A stretch of 64,000 bases of DNA from Sphaerisporangium corydalis (GTDB lineage Bacteria; Actinomycetota; Actinomycetes; Streptosporangiales; Streptosporangiaceae): contig NZ_JANZYP010000023.1 in the NCBI RefSeq assembly GCF_025506355.1, forward strand, positions 46,916 through 110,915, in the 5' to 3' direction. The notes below the pieces were generated by a model, which was given only the letters and a program-made list of their open reading frames with translations, had not been told where the DNA came from and searched no databases. Each line of letters opens with the position of its first letter. Position 1 is the stretch's first letter. Positions 50,978 to 59,809 of this stretch are shown in pieces. A program made the position numbers and the translations under genes.

Positions 50978-52312
50978 ATGATTGTCCGCATGACGCTGAC
51001 GACGGACGTGAGACGGGGATGGCGGCCGCACCGCGCGTGGGTGGTGGCGGGCGTCGCCTTCGTCGCGATTGTGGGGGCCGCGGGCTTCCGGGCCACACCC
51101 GGGGTCCTGATCACCCCCCTGGAAGAGGAGTTCGGCTGGTCGCGGGGCACGATCTCGCTCGCCGTCTCGGTGAACCTCATGCTGTACGGGCTCACCGCGC
51201 CCTTCGCCGCGGCCCTGATGGACCGGCTGGGCATGCGCCGCGTCGTGGCCGCCGCGCTTCTGCTGGTCGCCCTCGGCAGCGGGCTCACCGTGTTCATGAC
51301 CTCGAGCTGGCAGCTCGTCGCCTGCTGGGGCGTCCTGGTCGGGCTCGGCACCGGGTCGATGGCCCTGGTCTTCGTCGCCACGGTCACCGACCGGTGGTTC
51401 GTCCGCCACAGGGGCGTGGTGACCGGCGTGCTCACCGCCGGGGGCGCGGCGGGCCAGCTCGTCTTCCTGCCCGTGCTGGCCTGGATCGCCGAAGGGCCGG
51501 GGTGGCGGACGGCCGCGCTGGTCGTCGCCTGCGGCGCGCTGGCCGTCGTGCCGCTGGTCTGGCTGCTGCTGCGCGACCGGCCAGAAGAGGTCGGCCTCAC
51601 CGCCCTCGGGGCCGAGCCGGGGACCGTACGCGAGGTGCCCGTCGCGCGCCCGGGAGGGGCGGCGGCGCGGGCGCTGGCCGTGCTGAGGTCGGCGGCGCGC
51701 ACCCGCTCGTTCTGGTTCCTCGCGCTCGGCTTCGCCATCTGCGGGGCCAGCACCAACGGTCTGGTCGGCACGCACTTCATCCCCGCCGCCCACGACCACG
51801 GCATGCCCGAGACCACCGCCGCCGGGCTCCTGGCCCTCATCGGCATCTTCGACGTCACCGGGACGATCTTCTCCGGCTGGCTCAGCGACCGGGTGGACCC
51901 GAGGCTGCTGCTGGGCGCGTACTACGCGTTGCGCGGCGCCTCCCTGCTGGTCCTGCCCACCCTGTTCGCGTCGACGGCCCAGCCCAGCATGCTGATCTTC
52001 ATCATCTTCTACGGCCTCGACTGGGTGGCCACCGTCCCGCCGACCGTCGCCCTGTGCCGCACGATCTACGGCCCGGACGGCGCGGTGGTGTTCGGCTGGG
52101 TGTTCGCCTCCCACCAGATCGGCGCGGCGATCGCGGCCGTGGCCGCCGGCGTGACCCGCGACCACCTCGGCCACTACGACGCCGCCTGGTACGGGGCGGG
52201 GCTGCTGTGCGGGCTCGCCGCGATCATGTCGCTCCGGGTCGCCAGGAAGGGCGGGACGCCTCCGGTGAGCCCTCCCCGCGCCGAACCGGTCGCCACGACC
52301 TCGCTTCCCTGA
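50978..52312 (+). CDS. MFS transporter, monocarboxylate/OFA-like
   Basis: A 444-residue protein with 12 transmembrane helices and two symmetrical halves: PGVLITPLEEEFGWSRGTIS (the family's conserved helix-1/2 segment), a MDRLGMRRVV loop, then FWFLALGFAICGASTNGLVG and TIFSGWLSDRVDPR. The PLxxEFGWSR wording places it with monocarboxylate and oxalate/formate-type MFS carriers. The substrate is unknown. GGGAG precedes the ATG. Probably regulated by the divergent GlxA-type protein. Confidence 0.87.
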   Translation: MIVRMTLTTDVRRGWRPHRAWVVAGVAFVAIVGAAGFRATPGVLITPLEEEFGWSRGTISLAVSVNLMLYGLTAPFAAALMDRLGMRRVVAAALLLVALGSGLTVFMTSSWQLVACWGVLVGLGTGSMALVFVATVTDRWFVRHRGVVTGVLTAGGAAGQLVFLPVLAWIAEGPGWRTAALVVACGALAVVPLVWLLLRDRPEEVGLTALGAEPGTVREVPVARPGGAAARALAVLRSAARTRSFWFLALGFAICGASTNGLVGTHFIPAAHDHGMPETTAAGLLALIGIFDVTGTIFSGWLSDRVDPRLLLGAYYALRGASLLVLPTLFASTAQPSMLIFIIFYGLDWVATVPPTVALCRTIYGPDGAVVFGWVFASHQIGAAIAAVAAGVTRDHLGHYDAAWYGAGLLCGLAAIMSLRVARKGGTPPVSPPRAEPVATTSLP

Positions 52313-52402
52313 TCCGTCCTCCCCGGCTCGGGCGGGTTCCGACACGCGTCCCAAAGGCGGACATTTCACGCGAGGGTGGTGCCGGCCTGAGATCCTTGGA
52401 GG

Positions 52403-53110
52403 GTGAACCGGCCAGACCAAAGAGTGCTTCCTCTCGTCGTCCGCATCGAGCGGGCCACTCCGCCCGAGCGCACCGACGCCCTGGAGGCGGCGGCTCTGGC
52501 GGTGCTCACCCTGCTCACCGACGAGCGGGCGATGAGCGGCGAATGGGCCGAGGCCGTGCGGGCGTGGGAGTCCATCGGCATCAGGAAGGTCGTCCGCCGG
52601 GCCAGGGGCACCGAATGGCGCCGCGTGGAGGAACTGCCCGGGATCACCGTCACGGCCCGCACGGCCGAGGTGCGCGTCCACCCGCCGATCCCGCTCGACG
52701 CCTGGCCCAAGGAACTGTCCCGGCTCCAGGTCTCCGGCACCGACCTCACGGACACGGCGCCCCCGGAGCCGCCCGTGCCCGGCGCGGCGGTGCTGTGGTT
52801 CAACCCGGCGCTGGAGATGTCCGCGGGCAAGGCCATGGCGCAGGCCGGGCACGCGGCCCAGCTCGCCTGGTGGGGCACCGACGAACAGGAACGGGCCGTG
52901 TGGCACGCGAGCGGGCTGCCCATCGCCGTGCGCACGGCCGGGCCGCATCGCTGGGCCGCTCTGGTGGACAGCGGGCTCCCGGTCGTGCGCGACGCGGGCT
53001 TCACCGAGATCGAACCCGGCTCCCGCACGGTCGTCGCCGACGCGTCATGGCTGCGCGCGGGCGGTCACCGCCCGGCCGGCTGGGGGCCGCTCCGCAATCC
53101 CTCCCGCTAG
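52403..53110 (+). CDS. Peptidyl-tRNA hydrolase of the PTH2 type
   Basis: A 235-residue protein whose C-terminal half matches PTH2: AAVLWFNPALEMSAGKAMAQ with AGHAAQLAWWG (the PTH2 active-site helix, K..AQ..HA), and LPVVRDAGFTEIEPGSRTVV. The N-terminal ~120 residues are an actinobacterial addition of unknown role. PTH2 enzymes release peptides from peptidyl-tRNA; this branch coexists with bacterial Pth in actinomycetes. GTG start with TTGGAGG just before. Confidence 0.82.
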   Translation: MNRPDQRVLPLVVRIERATPPERTDALEAAALAVLTLLTDERAMSGEWAEAVRAWESIGIRKVVRRARGTEWRRVEELPGITVTARTAEVRVHPPIPLDAWPKELSRLQVSGTDLTDTAPPEPPVPGAAVLWFNPALEMSAGKAMAQAGHAAQLAWWGTDEQERAVWHASGLPIAVRTAGPHRWAALVDSGLPVVRDAGFTEIEPGSRTVVADASWLRAGGHRPAGWGPLRNPSR

Positions 53111-53229
53111 CTCCGCGGTCGCGTTTCACGAGGTCAGGTGGGGTGAGGGCGGTCATCGGGCGGGCACTCGTTCCCGAAGTGTGATCGGGAACAGGGGCGA
53201 GAATTCCGGATTTGCCGTACGCTCCGATC

Positions 53230-54291
53230 GTGCCAAATGGGGTGGGTGGGAACTACGGGACCAAGGCCGTCCCAACGTATGTAATGGCGGACGCGGAGAC
53301 CGCGCCGCTACCGAAGATAGTGATCGAGGAGCCTCCGCCGCCGCCGCCCGTCAAGCGTCCCCTGTTCGCGCGCTTGGGCGACGTGCCGATGCGCGTCATC
53401 TACCGTGGCGTGGTCGGGGGAGTGGCCGCGCTCGCCGTCGCGGCCGCCGCCGTCGTGTTCTTCGTGACCGGCTGGGACAGGGGGACGCCCACGGCCGCCG
53501 GGCCCTCGGACGTCGAGTCCCTGGTCACGCCGCCCGCGCCGGGCTCCGCCTCGGCGGCGGCCCCTCTGGAACCCGTGCCGTCGGGATCGGTGCCGTCCGG
53601 CTCCGTGCCCTCGGGCTCCCCGGAAGCCACCTCGTCCGCGTCCGTCTCCGCGTCCGTCTCTGTCTCTGCGCCGGCGCCCGTTTCGGCGCAGGGCACGGCC
53701 TCGCCGGTGGCCTCGCCGACGCCGGGCAAGAGCGCGCTCGACCTGGCCAAGGCCGACCCCCGCGTGCCCAGGCTGCCGGCCGAGCGGAAGCTGCGGGCCT
53801 TCCGCGGGCACGGCACCCCGACGAAAGGGCGCGTGAAGGACAAGCGCTCCGGGATCACGTTCGCCCGCTTCACCAAGACCTGGAAGCGCGTCACGTCCTC
53901 GCCGTTCGCCACCCGGCGCGTGCTTCCCGGCGCCAAGGGCGCGAAGCACCGCGGCCTGCTGGCGACGTGTCCTGTGCCGATCGCGGTCCAGGATCAGATC
54001 AGGGACACCGCCTTCCTCGCCGCCCGCTGGACCCTCAACTACCACCCGGCCGGCTCGAAGATCAGCTGGACGGCCTCGCAGCCGATCAAGGCGGGCAAGC
54101 GCGAGGGCTGGCTGCTCGGGTACCGCGTGCACTACAAGGTGGGCGGTAAGAACCACCAGTCGACGGCCGCCGTCGCACTCGTGGAGGTCCCCTCCGGCAA
54201 GCCGGCCCTGGTGTTCATCACCATCCCCGACGCGCAGAAGAAGCGCTGGTCCGACATCACCACCCTGATCACCAGCCTCCGGCCGATCTGA
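53230..54291 (+). CDS. Membrane-anchored protein with Ser/Pro/Ala-rich linker and C-terminal domain of unknown function
   Basis: About 353 residues from the GTG at 53230 (alternatives: TTG 53212, ATG 53284). A cytosolic proline-rich piece (EEPPPPPPVK) precedes one transmembrane helix (VVGGVAALAVAAAAVVFFVTGW, about residues 67-88). Then comes a ~90-residue disordered extracytoplasmic linker with PSGSV repeats, and a folded ~150-residue C-terminal domain (ITFARFTKTWKRVTSSPFAT, AARWTLNYHP, WLLGYRVHYKV). TACGCT at 53218-53223 is six bases before the GTG, which suggests a leaderless transcript. Function unknown. Confidence 0.72.
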   Translation: MPNGVGGNYGTKAVPTYVMADAETAPLPKIVIEEPPPPPPVKRPLFARLGDVPMRVIYRGVVGGVAALAVAAAAVVFFVTGWDRGTPTAAGPSDVESLVTPPAPGSASAAAPLEPVPSGSVPSGSVPSGSPEATSSASVSASVSVSAPAPVSAQGTASPVASPTPGKSALDLAKADPRVPRLPAERKLRAFRGHGTPTKGRVKDKRSGITFARFTKTWKRVTSSPFATRRVLPGAKGAKHRGLLATCPVPIAVQDQIRDTAFLAARWTLNYHPAGSKISWTASQPIKAGKREGWLLGYRVHYKVGGKNHQSTAAVALVEVPSGKPALVFITIPDAQKKRWSDITTLITSLRPI

Positions 54292-54357
54292 CCTTCCGCC
54301 GGTCCCGACGACCCCGAAGCCGCGCTCCGGTCCGCCGCTCCCCTAGGCTCGTGGTCC

Positions 54358-54960
54358 ATGACCGAGATCATCCTTGCCTCCGCCTCGCCCGCCCGGCTCG
54401 CGGTCCTGCGCGAAGCCGGCCTCGACCCCGAGGTCATCGTCAGCGGCGTCGACGAGGAGGCCGTGACCGCCGAGTCCCCCGCCGAGCTCTGCCTGGTCCT
54501 CGCGCGCGCCAAGGCGGCGGCCGTCGCGGAGATGGTCGCCCAGGGCCTCGTCATCGGCTGCGACTCCGTCCTGGAGCTGGACGGGCAGGCGTACGGCAAG
54601 CCCAAGTCGGCGGAGGAGGCGACCGGGCGCTGGCGGTCCATGCGCGGCCGCACGGGCCGGCTCCTGACCGGGCACTGCGTCATCGACACCGCGACCGGGG
54701 CCGAGGCGGCACAGGTCGCCTCGACGACGGTGCGCTTCGGCACGCCGAGCGACGAGGAGATCGCGGCCTACGTCGCGAGCGGCGAACCCCTGCGCGTCGC
54801 GGGCGCCTTCACCCTGGACGGCCGGGGCGGCTGGTTCATGGACGGCATCGAGGGGGACCACACCAACGTGATCGGCATCTCGCTGCCCCTGCTCCGGCGC
54901 CTGTTCGCCGACCTGGGCGTGTCCGTGACCTCCATCTGGAAACAAGGATCTTTCCATTGA
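54358..54960 (+). CDS. Maf/YceF-family nucleotide pyrophosphatase
   Basis: A 200-residue Maf protein: [82 protein letters not shown], and [19 protein letters not shown] at the C-terminal active-site loop. All the family's conserved residues are present. It hydrolyses non-canonical or canonical nucleoside triphosphates at the alpha-beta bond. TAGGCT (54344-54349) lies eight bases before the ATG, so translation may be leaderless. Confidence 0.92.
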   Translation: MTEIILASASPARLAVLREAGLDPEVIVSGVDEEAVTAESPAELCLVLARAKAAAVAEMVAQGLVIGCDSVLELDGQAYGKPKSAEEATGRWRSMRGRTGRLLTGHCVIDTATGAEAAQVASTTVRFGTPSDEEIAAYVASGEPLRVAGAFTLDGRGGWFMDGIEGDHTNVIGISLPLLRRLFADLGVSVTSIWKQGSFH

Positions 54961-54962
54961 TC

Positions 54963-54993
54963 TTGCGACTATCCGGACGACAGGCGCTAACCT
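54963..54993 (+). promoter_or_regulatory. Leaderless-type promoter of the EI24 gene
   Basis: TTGCGA (54963-54968) and TAACCT (54988-54993) are 19 bases apart, and TAACCT ends seven bases before the ATG at 55001. No Shine-Dalgarno sequence is present. This geometry fits a leaderless mRNA starting at the ATG. Confidence 0.55.
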
Positions 54994-55000
54994 GCCGGGC

Positions 55001-55789
55001 ATGAACAGCATCGGGCAGCCCATCCGGCGTGGAGTCGGTGGCTTCGCCGACGGGATCAAGTACTTCTTCCAAGGGCTCGGCTGGGTGGCACGCAACCCCG
55101 GCCAGTGGCTCTTCGGGCTCATCCCCGCGCTCATCGCGCTGGTCCTCTACGTCGTCACCCTCGTCCTGCTCGGCACCTACGCGGGCGACCTCGCGGCCTG
55201 GGCCACACCGTTCGCCGACGGCTGGAGCGCGGGCACGCAGAACGCCCTGCGGGTCCTGCTCGGCCTGGTCATCTTCGCGCTCGGCCTGGTGCTCTCGGTC
55301 ATCACGTTCACCGCCGCCACGCTGGTGATCGGGGAGCCGTTCTACGAGAAGCTCTCCGAGCGGGTCGAGGAGGACATGGGCGGGGTGTACAAGGGCGCCG
55401 ACGTGCCTTTGTGGCGGTCGATCGCCCGATCCGTCCGGGACAGCCTGATCACCCTGGCGTACGTGCTGATGTTCACGATCCCGCTGTTCGCCCTCGGGTT
55501 CGTCCCGGTGGTCGGGCAGACCGTGGTGCCGGTGCTCGGGGCGGCCGTGTCGGGTTTCTTCCTGACCGTCGAACTCACCACGATCGCGATGGAACGCCGG
55601 GGTCTCGCGCGCAAGCAGCGCTTCGCCCTGCTGCGGGCGGACAAGTCACCGGCGCTCGGCTTCGGGGTCGTGGTCTTCGTGATCTTCCTGATCCCCTTCG
55701 GCGCGGTCGTCGCCATGCCCGCTGCCGTGGCCGGCGCCACCATCATGGTCCGCGGCCGCCTGACCCCCCACCACACGACCACGCCCTGA
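55001..55789 (+). CDS. EI24/CysZ-family membrane protein
   Basis: A 262-residue protein of the EI24 domain family: GFADGIKYFFQGLGWVARNP then GQWLFGLIPALIALVLYVVT, ATLVIGEPFYEKLSERVE, VLMFTIPLFALGFVPVVGQT and FFLTVELTTIAMERRGL. Several helices are predicted, with the half-inserted helical hairpins of CysZ. Bacterial CysZ transports sulfate; actinobacterial EI24 proteins have not been shown to. Not linked to sulfur genes here. Confidence 0.85.
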   Translation: MNSIGQPIRRGVGGFADGIKYFFQGLGWVARNPGQWLFGLIPALIALVLYVVTLVLLGTYAGDLAAWATPFADGWSAGTQNALRVLLGLVIFALGLVLSVITFTAATLVIGEPFYEKLSERVEEDMGGVYKGADVPLWRSIARSVRDSLITLAYVLMFTIPLFALGFVPVVGQTVVPVLGAAVSGFFLTVELTTIAMERRGLARKQRFALLRADKSPALGFGVVVFVIFLIPFGAVVAMPAAVAGATIMVRGRLTPHHTTTP

Positions 55790-55817
55790 CCGTGCGTTCC
55801 CGTGGCGCGCGACTCGT

Positions 55818-56264
55818 TCAGGCCGGGACGGCGGACCAGGTGACGGCCGGAGGGCGTACGGCCGCGCACACGGGGAGGCCCTTCGCGTCGGTGAGCCCCA
55901 GCCGCGCGAGGAGCACCCCTGAGCGCATGGCGGCCTCGACCACGTCCGGAGTCAGGGCGTCGAGCATCAGCTTCGCCCGGCGGAACATCTCGAACCCGCC
56001 TTCGTCCCCCACGATGCCCCACGAAAGGTAGACGAACCGGCCACCGGGGCGACCCTGGACGTACGGCCCGGTGATGTCGACGCCGTCCGGGCCGGGGGTG
56101 GCGCCGCACTCGAGCGTCCACACCGCCGAAGGCGCGTCACCCGCCTGCGGCTCGAGGATCTCCTCCGGCCGTCCGCGCTTCTGCACCCCCACGTGCACGC
56201 CGCCGTTCTGGTGGGTATCCCACGTACGACCTGGCAGATCAAAGCCTTCGATCCGAATCCGCAT
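55818..56264 (-). CDS. DUF5990 family protein
   Basis: A 148-residue actinobacterial protein: MRIRIEGFDLPGRTW, VHVGVQKRGRPEEILEPQAGD, DITGPYVQGRPGGRFVYLSWG, then EGGFEMFRRAKLMLDALTPDV. The mostly beta core followed by a C-terminal helix matches the DUF5990 family. Function unknown. The start is ATG 56264 with AGGATGG upstream; the open frame before it runs through the DnaA-box repeat and is not coding. Confidence 0.8.
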   Translation of the reverse strand: MRIRIEGFDLPGRTWDTHQNGGVHVGVQKRGRPEEILEPQAGDAPSAVWTLECGATPGPDGVDITGPYVQGRPGGRFVYLSWGIVGDEGGFEMFRRAKLMLDALTPDVVEAAMRSGVLLARLGLTDAKGLPVCAAVRPPAVTWSAVPA

Positions 56265-56306
56265 GTCACCATCCTGGTCCGCTTCTGAGTGTTCCGCACT
56301 CCGCCT

Positions 56307-56435
56307 GGGCCGTTGTCCACAGGAGGATGGTGCCGGGCGGGCCTTCTGGGCCGTTGTCCACAGGAGGATGGTGCCGGGCGGGCCTTCTGGGCCGTTGTCC
56401 ACAGGAGGGTGGTGCCGGGCGGGCCTTCGTCCACA
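56307..56435. repeat. 41-bp tandem repeat carrying phased DnaA boxes
   Basis: Three head-to-tail copies of a 41-base unit (56307-56347, 56348-56388, 56389-56428; the third has one internal change and ends one base early). Each contains TTGTCCACA, a perfect actinobacterial DnaA box, at 56313-56321, 56354-56362 and 56395-56403. A fourth, TCGTCCACA, is at 56427-56435. All boxes point the same way; spacings of 41, 41 and 32 bases are close to whole helical turns. The array lies between the divergent DUF5990 and DUF4192 genes. There is no dnaA or dnaN here, so it is not the classical oriC context. Confidence 0.85.
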
Positions 56436-56487
56436 GAACGTCGCTCGGCGGACACGTCAGGTCACCCGGTCCGTGATGCTGGCGCCC

Positions 56488-57570
56488 ATGACACCCCCAC
56501 CGATCCTCCTCACCTCTCCTGACGACATCCTCGGAGCGGTCCCCTATCTGCTGGGTTTCCACCCCGCCGACAGCCTCGTCATCATCGCCTTCGCCGGCAG
56601 GGGCGTGCGCGGCAGGCTGCGGGTCACCACGCGGTGGGACCTGCCCTTCCCGGACGGGTCCCTCGCCCGGCTGGTGCCGTTGCTCCGGCGCGAGAACGTC
56701 ACCCACACGATCCTGGCCGGGTTCGGGGACGGCGCGATCGTCACCCCCGCCGTCGACGAGGTGATCCGGCTGCTCGCCGGCACCGGCATCACGGTGGTGG
56801 AGGCGCTGCGCGCCGAAGGCTCCCGCTACTGGTCGTACGTGTGCGGGCAGGTCGCGTGCTGCCCGCCCGAGGGGCGGTCGTACGATCCGGTGTCGGGACA
56901 GGTCGCGGCCCAGGCGACCATCGGCGGGCTGGTGGCGCTGCCCGACCGCGAGAGCCTGGAACGGTCGGTGGCGCCGATCGGGGGGCCGGAGCGCGCGGCG
57001 ATGCGCGAGGCGACCCGGCTGGTCACCGCCCAGGTCCGCGCGCGGCTCCTCGCCACGCCCGACCCGTCGGAGGTCCCCGGCGCGCTCGTCTCCGAAGGGC
57101 TGGCCCGGGTGCGCCATGCCATCGAGGCGTTCGCCCGGCGTGGCCGCCTCCCCGACCACGAGGCCGCGCTGCTCGGCGTCGATCTCGCGGTGGTCCGCGT
57201 CCGCGACGAGGCGTGGACGCTCATGGACGACCGCACGCAGGACACGCACGTCGCCCTATGGGCCGATCTCACCCGGCGGCTGGAGCAACCGTTCGTGCCT
57301 CCCGTCGCGTCCCTGCTCGGCGCCGCGGCCTGGCGGCGCGGCGACTGCGCGCTCGCGGGCATCGCGGTCGAACGCGCGCTGGCGGCCGACCCGTCCTACT
57401 CCATGGCGAACCTGCTGGCCCAGGGGCTCCAGCAGTTGATCAGCCCCGAGATCCTGCGCCACCGCATGCCGACCCCCGGGGAACTGGACGCCAGCATGGG
57501 CCGGGCGACCATGGAATGGCTCCATCCCATGCTCGGCCTCCTCGACGACCGGACCGCCCCGGCCCCGTAG
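56488..57570 (+). CDS. DUF4192 domain protein
   Basis: A 360-residue actinobacterial protein with the DUF4192 start LLTSPDDILGAVPYLLGFHP then ADSLVIIAF, the middle YVCGQVACCPPEGRSYDP, and a helical C-terminal part rich in Ala/Leu (AAAWRRGDCALAGIAVERALA). It is common in Streptosporangiales and related orders; function unknown. ATG 56488 is preferred; in-frame upstream codons run into the repeat. Its promoter region includes the DnaA-box array. Confidence 0.87.
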   Translation: MTPPPILLTSPDDILGAVPYLLGFHPADSLVIIAFAGRGVRGRLRVTTRWDLPFPDGSLARLVPLLRRENVTHTILAGFGDGAIVTPAVDEVIRLLAGTGITVVEALRAEGSRYWSYVCGQVACCPPEGRSYDPVSGQVAAQATIGGLVALPDRESLERSVAPIGGPERAAMREATRLVTAQVRARLLATPDPSEVPGALVSEGLARVRHAIEAFARRGRLPDHEAALLGVDLAVVRVRDEAWTLMDDRTQDTHVALWADLTRRLEQPFVPPVASLLGAAAWRRGDCALAGIAVERALAADPSYSMANLLAQGLQQLISPEILRHRMPTPGELDASMGRATMEWLHPMLGLLDDRTAPAP

Positions 57571-57586
57571 CTGTCCCCCCGGCCCG

Positions 57587-57931
57587 CTACTCCTGGGCGG
57601 GGCTGTTCTTCCGCCGCTCGTTATAAGCGCGCATCCTGCCGGGATAGCCGGTGAGCTGGACGTCGTACACGGGGAGGGCGAGGTTGCGCGCCACCTTGAT
57701 GATGACCGCGGGCGAGCCGACCCGCCGCCGGGTCCACTCGCCGTCGTGGGCGACGGCGACCGCCGTGGTGTCGGTGGCGAAGGTCTCCGGCTCGACGTAG
57801 AACTCGACACCGACGCGGGACTTCGCGAAGGCGATCAACGCCTCGATGTCGCCGTCATTGGCTTCCCGGTCGAATCTGACGATCTTCGGGCCACGCAGCC
57901 GACGAATTCCGTAGCGATCCCGCCATCCCAT
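57587..57931 (-). CDS. Conserved hypothetical protein
   Basis: A 114-residue protein beginning MGWRDRYGIRRLRGPKIVRF, with DIEALIAFAKSRVGVEFYVE and a basic C-terminus (YPGRMRAYNERRKN). It has the length and charge pattern of small conserved actinobacterial proteins, but I do not recognise a named family. TATACA (57941-57946 on the minus strand) lies close before the start ATG. It is convergent with DUF4192 and divergent from the DUF1707 gene. Confidence 0.6.
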   Translation of the reverse strand: MGWRDRYGIRRLRGPKIVRFDREANDGDIEALIAFAKSRVGVEFYVEPETFATDTTAVAVAHDGEWTRRRVGSPAVIIKVARNLALPVYDVQLTGYPGRMRAYNERRKNSPAQE

Positions 57932-58073
57932 ATCCCTTGTATACCCGGACCGGCCGACAAATGGGCGCCTCGGGGCCACATCGGGGTCGGGTCGGGGTTG
58001 TTCCGGATAGACCGCACCCGTCATGACTCCAAGAATGAGAGGGCGACCATTCTGAAGGAAAGGTACGACCACC

Positions 58074-58679
58074 ATGGCAGGGGTAGTGAGACCTTTGGCG
58101 ACACCGTCCGCTGGAGGGTGGGGGCCGGCACCACACCCTCAGCTCCGAGTGACCAACCAGGACCGCGACCACGTGGTCGAGCACGTCACCAACGCGTACG
58201 CGGAAGGCCGTCTGGACAAGGACGAGTTCGACGAGCGGGTCCATCTCGCGATGACGGCCCGCACGCACGGCGACCTCGCGCCGATCATGTACGACCTGTT
58301 CCCGGCACGGCCCGCGGCCCCCGCGCCCCGGCCGATGACGAGGGATCCCCGCTACGCGTCCGCGGTCACGGGCGGGGACAGGCTCGGCGCCGTGGCGGCT
58401 CACCTGCTCCCGCTGTGCGGCCTGTCCATCATCGGTCCGCTCATCATGCTGCTGACCGGGGGGAAGACCTCGCCCTACATCCGGCGCCACGCGGTGGAGT
58501 CGCTCAACTTCCACCTGACCGTGCTCGGCGCGACCATCCTGCTGCCGTTCACCATCATCGGGATCGTCCTTGTGCCGTTCATCTGGATCGCGGCCTTCGT
58601 GCTCGGCATCGTCGGGGCCGTGGCCGCCGTCAGCGAGTCGCCGTTCCGCTACCCCCTGACCGTCCGCGTCATCAAGTGA
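58074..58679 (+). CDS. DUF1707/DUF4870 membrane protein
   Basis: A 201-residue protein. Residues about 23-75 are a DUF1707 domain (LRVTNQDRDHVVEHVTNAYA, EGRLDKDEFDERVHLAMTAR). The second half is a DUF4870 membrane domain with three helices (LGAVAAHLLPLCGLSIIGPL, YIRRHAVESLNFHLTVLGAT). DUF1707 is common at the N-terminus of actinobacterial membrane proteins. Function unknown. GGAAAGG precedes the ATG. Confidence 0.85.
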   Translation: MAGVVRPLATPSAGGWGPAPHPQLRVTNQDRDHVVEHVTNAYAEGRLDKDEFDERVHLAMTARTHGDLAPIMYDLFPARPAAPAPRPMTRDPRYASAVTGGDRLGAVAAHLLPLCGLSIIGPLIMLLTGGKTSPYIRRHAVESLNFHLTVLGATILLPFTIIGIVLVPFIWIAAFVLGIVGAVAAVSESPFRYPLTVRVIK

Positions 58680-58711
58680 CCTCCCGCCCCTCTCAACGCG
58701 TGAGATGTAGG

Positions 58712-59539
58712 TCATCGGGCGAGGACGTCGTACTTCACGGTCATCGCCCCGGCGTCGAGGTTCCCGATGGCGTCGAAGGCGGCACGTGAGAGGTCCAGGC
58801 AGCGACCGCCGACGTAGGGGCCGCGGTCGTTGATGCGGACGGTCACGCTCTTGCCGTTACCCGGGTTGGTCACGCGGACGCGGCTCCCGAGCGGGAGGGT
58901 CTTGTGGGCGGCGGTCATGGCGTTCGGGTTGAAACGCTCACCGCTGGCCGTCATCTGGCCTTCGTCGTAGAACGACGCCCCGCAGGTGCCGGACGCCAGG
59001 ACCCGGACCTTGGCGGCGGGTTTCTTGACGGCCTTCTTGGCCTTGGCGGTCTTCTTCGGCGCGGGGGCGCCGTCGGCACCCGCTGCCACGGAAGCCGAGG
59101 CCTCCGGCGCGGGCGTGGAGGTGCCGCCGTCTCCGGACCGGCCGGCCGAGGGGGTGGCCTCGGGGGAGGGCCGGGTAGCGGCGAGGGGGGCCGTCCCGTC
59201 GGAGGCGGGCGCCGAAGGCACCGGAAGGACCTGTCGCGGCGACGCGGCCGTGCGGGGAGCCGGCCCTGCCGTCCCCGCCGCGAAGGGGTCGGCCGGCAGC
59301 GCCGAGCCGGTCTGGTCCGTGGCGGGAGCGGTGGCGGACGTACGACCGTCCGGGCCGAGCCCGGCGGCGGTGGTGGTGAGCGGGGATTCACCGCTGTCCA
59401 CGGCGATCCAGATACCGGCCGCCGCGGCCACGAGCACCACTGAAGCGGTGACGAGGGAGAACCAGTTGCGCCGCGCGGTGAGGCGCACTCGCGAGCCGAG
59501 CGTCCTGCGCCGGTGGGTGGGGGGATCGTTCAGGTCCAA
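58712..59539 (-). CDS. RlpA-like double-psi beta-barrel protein, membrane-anchored
   Basis: About 275 residues. An N-terminal transmembrane anchor (NWFSLVTASVVLVAAAAGIW) is followed by a long Pro/Ala/Thr/Ser linker, a lysine-rich piece (KKTAKAKKAVKKPAAK), and a C-terminal RlpA-type DPBB domain: GTCGASFYDEGQMTASGERF, AMTAAHKTLPLGSRVRVTNP, VRINDRGPYVGGRCLDLSRAAFDAIG. The catalytic Asp of RlpA lytic transglycosylases (in NDRGP) is kept, so a cell-wall hydrolase or wall-binding role is likely. The start is TTG 59539 as read; GTG 59485 (VRLTARRNW) is a plausible alternative. Confidence 0.8.
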   Translation of the reverse strand: MDLNDPPTHRRRTLGSRVRLTARRNWFSLVTASVVLVAAAAGIWIAVDSGESPLTTTAAGLGPDGRTSATAPATDQTGSALPADPFAAGTAGPAPRTAASPRQVLPVPSAPASDGTAPLAATRPSPEATPSAGRSGDGGTSTPAPEASASVAAGADGAPAPKKTAKAKKAVKKPAAKVRVLASGTCGASFYDEGQMTASGERFNPNAMTAAHKTLPLGSRVRVTNPGNGKSVTVRINDRGPYVGGRCLDLSRAAFDAIGNLDAGAMTVKYDVLAR

Positions 59540-59719
59540 GAAGAACCACGTCCTAGGTAGGGGGAGGACATGGACGGCGGGCGCTCACGAGCGACCGAAG
59601 AGACACGACCGAAGCGCCTACGGACCGTCCTATCTACGCACTTGGCATAAAGGAGTCGTTAAGTAATTTCCGGTACCATATGGGACAAACACGATGCAAA
59701 GTACTCAAAGCCCACGTAA

Positions 59720-59771
59720 AGTGACGTAAGTCACTAACAGCTTGATCACAACCCACCACAAAAAGTGATCA
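59720..59771. promoter_or_regulatory. Palindromes upstream of the RlpA-like gene
   Basis: AGTGAC-GTAA-GTCACT (59720-59735) is a 16-base palindrome with perfect arms. TGATCAC (59743-59749) and GTGATCA (59765-59771) form a second inverted pair 15 bases apart. Both lie in an AT-rich stretch about 180-230 bases before the gene, a likely promoter or activator region. On the minus strand TTGTCC and TACTTA, 17 bases apart near 59665-59693, are a weak promoter candidate. Confidence 0.45.
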
Positions 59772-59809
59772 CGAGAGCCCCTCGCCCCCCACCCGCGCGC
59801 CCGCGACAA

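Noticed and set aside
51019..53184. A 721-codon plus-strand frame over the MFS and PTH2 genes
   Set aside because: It is Arg/Pro/Gly-rich and out of frame with two well-supported genes, so it is a frame shadow.
56266..56402. N-terminal extension of the DUF5990 protein through the tandem repeat
   Set aside because: The open frame arises because the 41-bp repeat lacks stops in that frame; the conserved protein begins at MRIRIEGF.
59540..59760. Cyclic di-AMP (ydaO-type) riboswitch upstream of the RlpA-like gene
   Set aside because: Such riboswitches precede wall-hydrolase genes in actinomycetes, but I could not find the conserved ydaO core words in this leader.
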